From: Emydura subglobosa
Taxonomy: Eukaryota; Chordata; Testudines; Chelidae
Direction: 5' to 3'
Assembly: GCA_007922225.1 (NCBI GenBank)
Contig: ML679971.1
Span: forward strand, 372,001-436,000
DNA length: 64,000 bases
Shown here in pieces: positions 12,101 to 24,900 of this stretch; the stretch's first letter is position 1, and the number at the start of each line of letters is the position of its first letter. The notes beneath the pieces are model-generated. The model saw nothing but the letters and a program-made list of their open reading frames with translations. It made no database searches and was not told where the DNA came from. Both the position numbers and the translations under genes were made by a program.

Positions 12101-15100
12101 GAGATGATTTAGTTGGGGTTGGCCCTGCTTTGAGCAGGGGGTTGGACGAGATGACCTCCTACGTTCCCTTCCAACCCTAATCTCCATGATTCTGTGATTC
12201 ATATGTCTGGTTATAAGGCTTTGCTATGTAATATTCCTATATATGTGTCTCATGGCAGAGGCAAAACTCTACAGAGCTGAGGAGCAATTCGCACCTCATT
12301 AGGACTTGTATAAAATAACCCAGCTCAGCGTTCCATGAGCAAAGGACTGGCCCAGATGTCAACAAACGAATCCACAAAGGACCACAGTGACTCAGGGCAT
12401 GGAGGGAACCATGCACAGACACTGTTTGTCACCTGACCCTGAAGAGGGGGGCGAGGCCCTATAGGGAAGTAGGAACATTTTAAAAAGGAGAGACGTTTTG
12501 CAATCTCTCTCTCTCTCTTCCACCTCCACCACAAACACCATCAAGCAACTGAATTGCTGATCACAAGGGGAGGGCCTGGCTGAAGGAAACCAGCCAGCCT
12601 GTGGTGAGAATCATTTGAGTTTGTAAGGTTGCTGAAAGTGTTAAGCTTAGCTTAGTGTGCGATTTGCTTTTTGTTTCATCTTGATCAAATCTGATTTATG
12701 TTCCTCCGACTTATAATTACTTAAAATCTTTCTGTACTTAATAAATGTGTGTTTGTTTGTTTTATCTAAAACCGTGCATGTGGTGTAAAGTGTGTTAGGA
12801 ATTCCATTTAAAGTGACAAGGCTGGTGCATATCAATTTATTTGATAAATTGAGGAACATATGAGTTTGCAGAGTCCGGTGGGCAGCACTGAACATTGTAA
12901 AATGGCAGTTCTTAGTGTTGCATCTAGGGATTAGGGGTGATGACTGAGGTCATGCCATTGCATAATCCCATGAGTGGCTGGTCAGAAGTACTCACTCAAT
13001 TAGTTGGGAGCAGCTTGCCTGTTGTAGGGTGTGCATGAGCTGTCCAGGAGTGGGGGTTCACACAGTGGGGCAGAGTAAAATGGGCTCCAAGAGTGAGGGA
13101 TTGGGGTGACCCAGCAATACACCAGTCCAGATTGCAGAGGGGAATGTCACACCTCCTGTTATTTAATTCAAGTTAACTGACATGAGGTAAAATCGTAGTG
13201 ACGGTAAGGCAGTTTGTAATTTTAACATGAATTAGCAGATTAGTTTTATCTTGACCTGCTAACATGTTAAAACTAGGATTTTATCATATTAACTAACACA
13301 AGCTAGGACCACATGTCTTTTCCTAGCAGAGGTAGATCTGAAGTGTGTCACACTGGAATTCAATCAACTAATATTAACAATCAGCTAATAAAAAGAGACT
13401 TATTCTAGTCACGTCTGGGCATTGGGAGCCTGAGGTGCTGGTCATAGGTCTGTCATTGATTTGCTGTGAGACACTGGGCAGGTCACTTAACCTTTCTGCC
13501 CCTATAATCTGAGAACCAAGGCTTTTAGTGTGAATTGCAACAGATTACATAGCGCGATGTGTGGTTAAAATGACACTTGCTGTTGTCTTGCAGAGACCAG
13601 GACAGAATACTACTCATATAAAGATCCTCTTAGCTAACAGATCATTTGACACTTTTTGACTTGTATGTGGCTCACATCGTCTTTGTGTTTTTCCTGTCTG
13701 CCAGATGCTGACTCTACCCAGAACAGGACGGTTCTGTATTTCCTGGGGCAATGCATCCAGCAACATGATGCCCACAAATGCTACACCTGATCAGGTGTGT
13801 ATAATTAAACACAGAGGGCCAGAACCTCAGCTGGTGTAAAATGTCGTAGCTCCAGTGAAATCAATGAAGGCATGATGATTTACCCAATCTGAGGATGTGG
13901 CCCAGAGACTGAGAGACCTTTTGCTGTAATCCTGTAATGCTGTTTAGAGTTATTGGGAGTGCTTTTCAAAAGGATATTGGTGGTCCAACTCCTCCTAGTT
14001 AGAGTCTCTGAAATCCAGCAACATCTGATCTGGTCCCCTGTACATTGAAAACGAAACACAAGCAGTGTGCAGATACACGTTAATCCTCAGAGGGACTCAG
14101 AGGCCTGACAATAGGTTCTTTGCCACCCAAGCACATATACCAAGAGGGATCTCATGTCCCGAAAACAGGAGTTTGGACCTGGGTTATTCGAAGTTGTTGA
14201 TTTCTGCTGGGTTCATAGATTGGAGACACGGTAAGTGAGTTAATATCTTCTGTTGGTGAAAGGGTCAAGCTTTTGAGCTTCACATTATTCTTCCTCTGGT
14301 CTGGAGGAGGTAAGCAGAATGTCTGAGCTAAACATAATGGGGGGCAGGGAACGACTGATTGTTAAGCATACACATGCTGTAGGAAGGGCACTCAAAAATC
14401 TAACCCTAACACTGAATTTTAAAGTGCTCTCCTACAGCCCTGGGAGACTCAAAAGCTCATCCCTTCTAGACGTTGGTCCAGTAAAAGATATTCCCTCACC
14501 CACCTTGTCTCTCTCGCGTGCCAGGATCAGCACAGTTAAAACAACACTGCAAAACATGTTCATAGATTCTAAGGCCAGAAGGGACCACTGTGATCTAGTC
14601 TGACCCCTGCATAATACAGGTCAGGGCCCAGGAAACTTCCTGCAATAATTCCTTTTGGTTGAATAGTCTTGCTCTGTCAAGTGGGTTTAAACGTAGCTCT
14701 CACTGTAACTAGAGATCGCTAGAAAAAGTGATGGGTGAACCTCAGTATTTGGACATTTGCTTTGAAGGGAGCATTAGATCTAGTCTGACCTGTGTAACAC
14801 AAGCTAGAGACTTTCATCCAGTTACTCCTGTATTGAGCCCAATTACTTGTCTTTGGTCAAATGTGGGTGGTTCTTAAATATCTAAACTGGTTCGTCCATG
14901 TCTATCAATACTGCCATTTAATCTGGTTTTGGCTGACAGAACCTGTGGAGACTTAATCTCTCCCTCCATCTCCAGGGCTGGCTGGAACAATGGGAAGTGC
15001 TGACTTTTTGTCCAAGTGAGCCCATGTTCTACAAAGGAAGATGGATCTCTCACCTCTGCTTCCTGGATACCCATTAGATCAACCCTGTTTCCATCACTGG

Positions 15101-18100
15101 CTAGTTCACTAAACATAGTGACCACTTTACGAGCATCTCAGCCCTCTCTGCTGCATGATTAACCAAAAATGATCACATTGTAAATATTTTTTATTTTTGT
15201 AGGTCCAAAGAGCAATAGAAGAGCTTCTTTCAGTAAAATGTGAAATTGAACCATTGTCTGCTAAATTCCTTCTCCAGAATGGATTTGAGGAAGGTAATGC
15301 ATTTAAAAAGAATTGGGTGACCCTGTAATAGCGGGTTTCTCCTTATGTACTAAATAAGACCTTTGTATGGTCATGGGGGGAGGAGAGCTATCGTGTTGAT
15401 GGTTTTACACATTTATTTTCCTCCTTGTTTATTAATAATGTGTGTTAGTTATAGTGAGGGAGTTTATGGAGAAATGAATTGTTGAATTGATATTAAAAAC
15501 AGTATTATTAATGTGTTAATTACTGATTCCTCCCCCCCGAGTAAACTGTTTTATTACACAAACATAAGCAGGCTGCAATATAAAACCAGGCTATATGTTT
15601 ACAATATCAGGGGCTATCGGGACATAAAGTTCCATATTATTGAGGTTCCATGGTTATGTGAAGTTATCTAATAGTACCATATTTTCGAAGGTAGATATGT
15701 GCACATGCATGTGTCTAATGTAATTGGGACACTAGATGGGGAGGGCTCTGAGTTACTACAGAGAATTCTTTCCCAGGTATGTGTCTGATGGGTCTTGCCC
15801 ATGTGCTCAGGGTCTAACTGATCACCATATTTGGGGTGGGGTAGGAATTTCCCCCTGGGTCAGATTAGAAGAGATCCTGGATTATTTTCGCCTTCCTCTG
15901 CAGCATGGGGCACGGGTCACTTACAGGTTTAAACTAGTGTAAATAGTAGATTCTCTATAACTTGAAGTTTGGATCCTGGGGTGCCAAGAGAGAAGGGGTG
16001 TGTGTGTGTGGGGGGGGGCATCCATGACGGTGAAGCTTGCCCCTACCCCTTCTCTTGTCTTTCAATCACTCAGACTTCCTATCCATCAGTTTTCCCCCAA
16101 AATCTTTTTGAGACCGCCCAAAAGGGGAATAGTATGTGGAATAGCCCATCACCTCATTATTTGTCCACCCATTAGGCCTAAATTCCGATCCACCAATTTT
16201 GGTCCACTGAGTTCTGGTCCCACGCTTCTCTTGTTTACCAGGCATGACCTGAACAAATCCTTGAATTATATCAGTAGACATTCTTGTATGGACTGATTCA
16301 GTCTGTCTCCCTTCTGCACCATTTCCCATCAATATTTTTAGGTTATTGTGACACTTTATGAACTTTAATTCACTCTTAGAATCATAGAATCATAGAATAT
16401 TAGAGTTGGAAGGGACCTCAGGAGGTCATCTAGTCCAACCCCCTGCTCAAAGCAGGACTAACCTCAGCTATATCATCCCAACCAGGGCTTTGTCAAGCCT
16501 CAGCTTAAAAACCTCTAAGGATGGAGATTCCACCACCTCCCTAGGTAACCCATTCCAATGCTTCACCACACTCCTAGTAAAAAACTTTTTCCTAATGTCC
16601 AACCTAGACCTCCCCCCCTGCAACTTGAGACCATTGCTCCTTGTTCTGTCATCTGCCACCACCGAGAACAGCCTAGCCCCATCCTCCCTGGAACCCCCTT
16701 TCAGGTAGTTAAAAGCCGCTATCAAATCCCCCCTCACTCTTCTCTTTTGCAGACTAAACAAGCCCAGTTCCCTCAGCCTCTCCTCATAAGTCCTGTGCTC
16801 CAGCCCCCTAATCATTTTGGTTGCCCTCCGCTGCACTCTCTCCAAATTGTCCACATCTTTTTTGTAGCGGGGGGCCCAAAACTGGACACAGTATTCTAAA
16901 TGCGGCCTCACCAATGCCGAATAGAGGGGAATAATCACTTCCCGTGACCTGCTGGCAATGCCCCTCCTAATGCAGCCCAATATTCCATTAGCCTTCTTGA
17001 CAACCAGGGCACACTGCTGACTCATATCCAGCTTTTTATCCACCGTTACCCCCAGGTCCTTTTCTGCAGAGCTGCTGCCCAGCTCGTCGGTCCCCAGTCT
17101 ATAGCTGTGCATGGGATTCTTCCTTCCTAAGTGGAGGACTCTGCACTTGTCCTTGTTGAACCTCATTAGATTTCTTTTGGCCCAATCCTCCAGTTTGTTT
17201 AGGTCACTCTGTATCCTATCCCTACCCTCCAGGGTATCTACCACTCCCCCCAGCTTAGTGTCGTCCGCAAACTTGCTGAGGGTGCAATCTACCCCATCCT
17301 CCAGATCATTAATAAAGATGTTGAACAAAACCGGCCCCAGGACAGACCCCTGGGGAACTCCACTTGTGACCGGTTGCCAGCTAGACATGGAGCCATTGAT
17401 CACTACACGTTGAGCCCTATGCTCTAGCCAGTTCTCTATCCATTTTATAGTCCATTCATCCAACCCATACTTCTTTAACTTGCTGATAAGAATACTGTGC
17501 GAGACAGTATCAAAAGCTTTGCTAAAGTCAAGGTATATCACATCCACCGCCTTCCCTATATCCACAGAGCCAGTCACCTCATCATAGAAAGCAATCAGGT
17601 TGGTCTTCTCAGTTGAGTTCACAATTAGAATCAATATGGAGCTCCAATCATCACAACATACTTGAAGTATACTTGTAATTCACTTGTTAAGGTATGTTAC
17701 ATGTCACTCTCTGTACTAATGTACTGAGGATGTGCATGTGATGCTCTCTCACCTACAATGTCTGTCTCTTTAGATCAAGCTGCAGGGAGTCACACTTTCA
17801 GCTCTCAAGATCTCTGAGCCAGTGCATCATGGTGGCCATTATACTTGTGCATCTAAAGTGTGTGCACCTCCTTGATGTGCGTCAGTGGGCATGCGTGTGC
17901 GCAAATGCCTTCTTTGCAAATGTGCATCATTTATTCATTCAGACAAATTTAGGCACAAAATTGCATTCCCCAGCCTTTGATTGTCTAGCCCCTTGATGGC
18001 TTTTAAATCCTTGTCACACCTCTACTCTTTTTCATTTTTACCACTATCAGGCCAGGAAGACTCTGCCTCCGAGGGAAACATTACCAGCTGGACAGAACCT

Positions 18101-18938
18101 TTCTGTGGAAGGTTCAGTATTCACAGGCCAAAACATCTTGTAAAAATGTCTCCATCAACCTTACCAAGATACAACCTCACTGAGTATACACATGTAAGTA
18201 GCCTCCCTGAGAAGGGCAAAACATGGAGGAAAGTACCAAGAACTAAATAGCATCATAAAATTAGAGCTGGACAAGACATATTAGGAAACTGAGGCCACCT
18301 GTCCTTTTCCGCACACCCATTCCAGATTGAGTCTTAGGGATATAGTCATTGTCCATGAAGAAACAAACCTTTTTTATCCATAAAGTAACTCTATTGCTTA
18401 TTAAAGGTGATAGATTGACAGCCCTGCATCTGATGTGTTCTGGAGATAACCAGAGGATGTGCCATGGTCAGCACCAGTCCAAGCTATTCCACGCTACTTC
18501 ATTAATGTGCTGCAACCCTGCATAGAGAGACTGCTTCTAGTAATATAATACTTAATACTTGTAGTGATACTCATCCATAGAACTCAGAGTATGTTGTAAA
18601 GATAGGTAAGCATTATCCTCATGATACAGGGCACAAAGAGGTTAAGTGACTTGCTCAAGGTCACATAAGGAGGCAGTGGTAGAGCTGGGAATAAAACTCA
18701 GAGCATTTGCATCCCAGTCCAGTGTTCTCCTCACTCCTAAGTACCATACTAGGCTACTACTGGATAGAGCCTTGGCATGTGACTTAGAAGACCTGGATTC
18801 TATTCCCACCTCTGACACTAGCCTGGTGGATGACCTTGAGCAAATTGCTTCTCTGTGCCTCAGTTTCCCCATCTGTAAAATGGGGATAATGATGTTGATC
18901 TTCTTTGTAGAGTGTTAAATAAGTGCTAGGTGGTAGCA

Positions 18939-18972
<34 letters not shown>

Positions 18973-21900
18973 GCCTCTCTGCAGGGGGTGGGGAGAGTGG
19001 AGTGGGGAGAAAGGCAATTCATTCTCCATGCCCATTTTAGTCTGGTTTTTTTGCTGATGCTGTCAGTAACAGTGTCAATAAGACGGTGGGCATTACAGTA
19101 TAAACTCCTGTTCATGAGAAATTGGACTAAGAGCAGCAACTCTTTTCACATAAGTCAAGAAACAGACATCAGTTGGCAATAACATTTGTTCCCTACCAAG
19201 GTGGGCTGGATTTGGACCATAATATAAAACTTCTCCAGCAAGAATGTATTATTTTTCTTCCCCTTTCCCAGGTGTGCTTTGCATATAAAGGTTACGTGAG
19301 TGATACCCTGTATGTTTCAGTGTCCTATATCAACACCTTTCTAAATACAGTGAAGAAGAATCTTACTTGCCTGTGGAGTCTGAATGAGACCGACCCAGAA
19401 AGGTATCCAATATCCAGACACACGTGGTATAGTTTCAGCAAATAGCTCTCTCTACGGTGAGAACAAACCGGTGTGCTGTAGACATGGCAGCCTAGGGGCA
19501 GCACCTCAACTGGTGCCAAGTTTCATAGCCCAGTTGAAGTCAGTAGAGCTATGCGTAGTTATGTCAGCTGAGGATCTGGCCTGTTGTGCTCATCAGCAAA
19601 ACCACCCACATTCAGCCTGGGCAATAGGCCTCAGCACTGTCCCCTCCAAAGTCAAGGCCGTTACCACTTGAAATGGAGAACAGCCACGTGGAGTTGCAAA
19701 GCTTCTATCTTCCTTGTGGGGCCACTGCTAGAGGCTGAGCAGTCACAAGCCATTTAGCCAGTGCAAGACACATGGACATGGTAGTCGTCATAACAACGCT
19801 GCCGGAAGGCCTCTTTCGGTGTGGCTATACTGCAATTAAAAACTCATGGCTGGCCCGTGTCAGCTGACTGGGTTTGCGGGGCTATTTAATTGCGGTGTAG
19901 AAATCTGGGCTCTGATGGGAGCCCGTGCTCTGGGACTCTGTGAAGAGGGAGAGTACAGGCCCAACCCTGAACGTCTACGCTGCAATTAACAGACCCTTAG
20001 CCCAAGCCACCGCCCAGCTGTGGGTGTTTAATTGCATCATAGACATCCCCTGGGTGCCTTGACAATGAACGTGACCAGCCCGTGTGCTAGCTGCTGTAAT
20101 TACTTTACAACAGAAAAGACTCAGAGTCGTGGCTGCACACAGGGCCCAAGCAGAATTTTTTCGGGCCCAGTACAAACTTGTAACACAGGCCCCCTCCCAC
20201 ACACATACCACAGCCCCTCATCCCATACACACAATCTCATGAGCAATGAACATTTTTTTCCTCATGGTAATGGGGGTTGCAGCCTGGGCCGGGTCCCCCA
20301 GGGCCTCTGGGCCCCGGTAAAGTGTACCCTTCCCCTCCCCCTATGTGGGAGCCGTGGCTGCACAATACTCAGGGTACGTCTACATTGACGGGGGCAAAGT
20401 CGCCTCTATCAAATGGACCTGTCTGGATTGATTGAGCGGTCAGTGAAGAACCCGCGCAATCAATCCAGAAGTCGACGCAGTAAAACCACCCCCTCAAGTG
20501 GCGTAGCGCTATGTCGACGGGAACGCGGTTCCCGTCGGCGCAGTGCAGTGAAGACGCTGCGCAGAAGGGAAGTACAGCAGTGGACAGGAGTTATGCAAGC
20601 TACACTCTACAAACACTCTGCGTAGCTTGCGTAACTCCCGTTGACTGCCGCCAAATCTCCAGGTAAGTGTAGACCAGGCCTTGATCTCGGAAATAGTTAA
20701 GGACTCACGGTATTTCTTCCTGCCCCCCATTTGTCAGACAGCTTATCCTGGGAATACAGAGAGTCACAGTCTTTGTAATTTTATCCTACCAAATATACCA
20801 GCAGATGCCATTCTTAGGTATGTCTAATTATTTTTTGATAATTGTTAAGCTGTTTCCCTCCATACCTCATTGAGTTCAACAAAGTATTTAGAACGCATGC
20901 TGCCACTCCACTTTTAACCCACTGCTCTGTCCTTGATGATAGGATTGTTGGCGTCTCAATGCACTACATTGATAGTGAGTTTTACAGGCTAGCCACTTTG
21001 GGTATATCCACCTTGACTGGAGTTCTGCTTCAGTACTGACTGATTTCTGACAAGTGACCAATATCAGCATGCACTTCCTCCTGTGTCAGGCCAGAGATGT
21101 GTCCATCTTTATTGGGGCGGGGGGGCATATGGGGGCAACCAAGGTCCCCTTCAGGAACTCATCAAGGATATTTCTTGGACATAAAGCTGACCCTTATTAA
21201 GTCTTACATTTATTGCATTGGCCGTTCTTGGAGATGGGATACTGCCCTAGATAGACAAGTGGTCTCATTTGGTATGACACATTCTGTTGTCTTCGTTTGC
21301 TTTTATAATGCTAAAGGGTTTAAGATGTCCACTTTGCGTTTAATAGAGACACAATTTTTGCCCAGATTTCCTTTTTTGGCACTATTTGAGAGGACTGGCC
21401 TGTGGTGAACATTGCCATATGCATTAAGAGCATTTGACATTTGCTATACTGCTACCAACCTCTCATGATCCTTTGCTTGGTTGCAACAGTGCTTCCAAGG
21501 TGGTGGTGGGGATTGCAACAGCTGGCATGAAGGTTTAAGGCATGGGTGAGTGACGTGGTATGACAAGTGAAGATACATTGGTCGTGAAATGCAGCCATGG
21601 GCCACTCTTTCTCTGTAGCTGCAGGGTAGGAGAAAAGCTGATTAATGCAGGCTTTTAGTCAAGTGAAGCAACAATCAGTTTCTGTTTCTCAAGGCAGAGA
21701 GGAGTGTGAGCAAATAGTATGGTGGTGACGTTGCGTTTATTTTTGGAAATACGTGACTTACTAGGTACAGCCCTTGAGTACCTGACAAGGTGATAATGCA
21801 ACTCTCGGTGTTACATAGCTTGGAGTTCTAGCATTGAAGAGCCCTGCTGCACGCCAAACCCTTCTAGATGTATCTAGGATCGTTCAAAACCATTTGAATA

Positions 21901-24900
21901 TGAGGAGGTGCTGTCCTTGTGTAAGCCACTGGGGAGTGTGCATAACAGGTGCTGATCCACAGAGACGCCAAATCTGTTACAAGCCCACCTAGGGAAGCCA
22001 TGATGTCTTAACTCATGCTTATAGCGCCGGAGGTCCCTGGTTTAATTCTGAGTGTGTCAGACAAGATGGCAGCCCTCCGACTCCCACCCACTTGGTATGA
22101 GAGTGAGGCAGCTGCTTAGCTCACCTATAGCTTAAGATGGCTATTAGTGAAATGTGCTCTAAATACCTTTCAGCTGGAAGTTCACATGTGCTGACCTCTG
22201 GAGGGGCTGTGTGAATGGCTCTGAATCCCTCTGGGACCTTGAAGCCAGCTCACCAGTGTTTGTGCATCAGATCGACATGCTGATCCCTGAGAGGGAGGAG
22301 GAGACGTCTAGCTGGTTTTACCTTGATGAAATTATCGTCTCGGACAGAAACGTAGCAGGTAACTTAATTCTTTTCTCTTTGTTGATGTTGTTCTGGCACT
22401 ACCATCCCAACAAAATATCAATAATAGAGCTGGTTTGTAGAGAGTGTTTTTTCATCTAAAAAACACAAAGGGAAGAAACCACCCCACGTTTTTCTGAAAA
22501 CAAAGTTTCTTGAAAAAGCACCGACTTAAATTTATTCTGTTTTCATTGAAAACATTATAAAAAATGGTGGTTGACCCTTTTTAGCTCCCTGAAAACACTG
22601 GGTTTTCAGTAAATGAAACATTTCACTGCCGTTTTTGGTAAAACGTTGCCAACATTATGAAACATTTTGAACAAACACCAACAAGTGGATCCGTTTCCAA
22701 CTCCGAAATGCAAATCACTTCGAAATTTTGAAATTAAAAAACCGTGATTCTCTCTAATGAATAACGATATTTTCCCTTCAGTTTTTCAAAGGGAACCCAG
22801 ATCAGCTCGTCCAGGTGGGAATATTATCCAAGAAGTGTCTGTGGTGGGGTCTCCTCCCACTTTCAACGTGTCCTTGCTGGTAGCTGGCTGTGGCAGCGAT
22901 CTCCCTCTTCTTTCACTGAGGTAGGAATTGGAGGATTATCCCACATGTTCCTAGTACAGGGCTCTCACACCTTCCTCTGAAGCAGCTGGTGCTGGCCACT
23001 CTCAGAGACAGGATGCTGGATGAGGTGGAACTCGGGTCTGCCAATTCCTGTGTTGCTGTTCCTAGGAATTCTTCTTCTTTCACTCATAAGTGCTTGAAGT
23101 TTCTGCTTTTGTTCATTCTCCATGAGACCCTCTGCTCTCATCTTGCCTCAGCCATTTTCAGAGAGGATCAGAGAAACTTCCATGGTACCTGAAATTCCCA
23201 CTTGTTATTAATAGGGAGGCACGGCCATGGACTAAACAGAATAGAGAGAACAATAAGCTATTTAAGTTTAAAAAAAAAAAAAAAAGTCCTGAACTTCTAA
23301 TCCCAAGCGTTGGGAGAATTTGGATCTGGGCTCGAATGTTGTGCCTGGTTTATCTCCATGCTGAACTGGAGCACAAAGTCTGAGCAGCCTGGTACTTTGT
23401 GGGGTTTTATAACGTGGGCCAAATCTCTCAAAAACCAGCTGAACACACTCCACTCCACCCCACCCCACATACAACAAAGAACTTCTCCAGGACCTCCCAG
23501 GTCCAGTTCACCCTGGTGTCCTATGGAACAATGAAGTTTGTTTTCACAGCTCATAGGGAGGGGCTGTTCTTATTTATTGTTTTTTTTTTTTTCTGTTATT
23601 TTTTTAAGGCTAGTGCTCTGTGTGTGAGTATGAATTGGTTACTACACACACACACGAATCTCTGTCCTAAAGAGTTTATGATCAAACAAGACAAGACAGA
23701 CAAAGAAAAGATCACCTGCAATTTCTACTGAAATCTGTGGCCGCTGTATGTGCTCAACACCTCTGAAAAATCCATTGGATTTTAAAGAAATATAACCCAA
23801 GTCAACAAGGAGGAAAAAATAGAGAAACCAGCACAATCCAGTTTAATTTAAAGGGACTCCCAAACCTCAGCTGTTCAGTGTGAGTAGTTCATGCTACAGT
23901 CCTGCAAAGTTCAAGGCTGTTGGGTGATTTGGTAACATGGTTAAAACCCAGTTCAGCCCGGTCTACACTGCAAAACCAGACAAGCTTTGTAGCGTGGTAG
24001 ATTAGTAGAATGTAGATGGGACTTCACTTGTAGATAGACTTCCCCTTATTCTATCACTGATAGCTTTTACATAGAGAGAGAGAAGTTCCATATCTATATG
24101 ACATGGGCAAAGCTGAGTGGATAAATTCAGATTTGCCTGAATTCTTTTTTTTTTTTTTTTTTTAAATATATAAACAGGGGAATAGTGAATAGGAAGAGGG
24201 AGGGGATCTAACCTTGTACACCACATTGACGAGCTGTATGCTGGAATACTGATGTCCATTTCTGGTGTCAACATACTTCAAAGCATGCTAAAAAACTGGA
24301 AAGGGTGCAGAAAAGAGCTACAAAAATGATTCGAGGACTGGAGAAAATGCCTCATTATGAGAGAATTAAAGAGCTCAATCCATTTAGTTTGTCAAAAAGA
24401 AGATTGAGGTGACTTGATTAGTGTGTAAGTACTGATCCAGGGAGAATATATCTTTAATTTAATGGACAAAGGCATTACAGAAACCGATGGCTGGAAGAGG
24501 AAGTCAGGCAAATTAAAATTAGAGCTAGTACACAATGTTAACTATGCGGGTTGTTAACCACTGGAACAAACGCTGAAGGAAAGTGGTAGGTTTTCCAGTG
24601 TTGATGGCATCATATGAAGACTGGATGCCTTTCTGGAAGATATGCTTCAGTCAAACCCAGGTTATTGGGCTCTGTACAATGATAACTGGGGGAAATTCTC
24701 TGCCTGTGTCATAGAGGAGGTCAGGATACATAATCTAATGGTTCCTTCTGCCCTTAAAAATTCTATGTATTGGAATAAATTTGTGTAATTGGGGAGTTAT
24801 ATAGCTGCTATTCATACAAATCACCACATGGTGACACTCTTGTACCACAAAGAACATTTGTTTTTTCCACCAACACCTAAAGTGGTGAAATTTTTAAAAA

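Larger units (their letters stand above)
10689..13704. other. Intron g-h
   Basis: Non-coding. Most of it is the LTR-like element at 10816-13151 with its nested CR1. A SINE fragment lies at 13432-13520 (GACACTGGGCAGGTCACTTA). Confidence 0.75.
13795..15202. other. Intron h-i
   Basis: Non-coding. It holds a palindromic MITE (13813-13908), a dispersed repeat (14217-14530) and the minus-strand 3' end of a CR1 (14559-14890). Confidence 0.75.
15294..18050. other. Intron i-j
   Basis: Non-coding. It holds CR1 3' end sequence at 15780-15975 and a young antisense CR1 at 16379-17640. Nothing recognised in 15294-15780 apart from a C-rich run near 15531. Confidence 0.75.
18194..19271. other. Intron j-k
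   Basis: Non-coding. Two SINEs in opposite orientation (18560-18945) and a (TTA)n run; nothing else recognised. Confidence 0.75.
19403..22173. other. Intron k-l
   Basis: Non-coding. A cluster of short DNA elements fills 19490-20685. A degraded + strand tRNA-like SINE head lies at about 22016-22075. I recognise nothing in 20690-22010. Confidence 0.75.

Noticed and set aside
18941..18974. CRISPR-like or satellite array
   Set aside because: It is a simple TTA run at the end of a SINE; no spacers.
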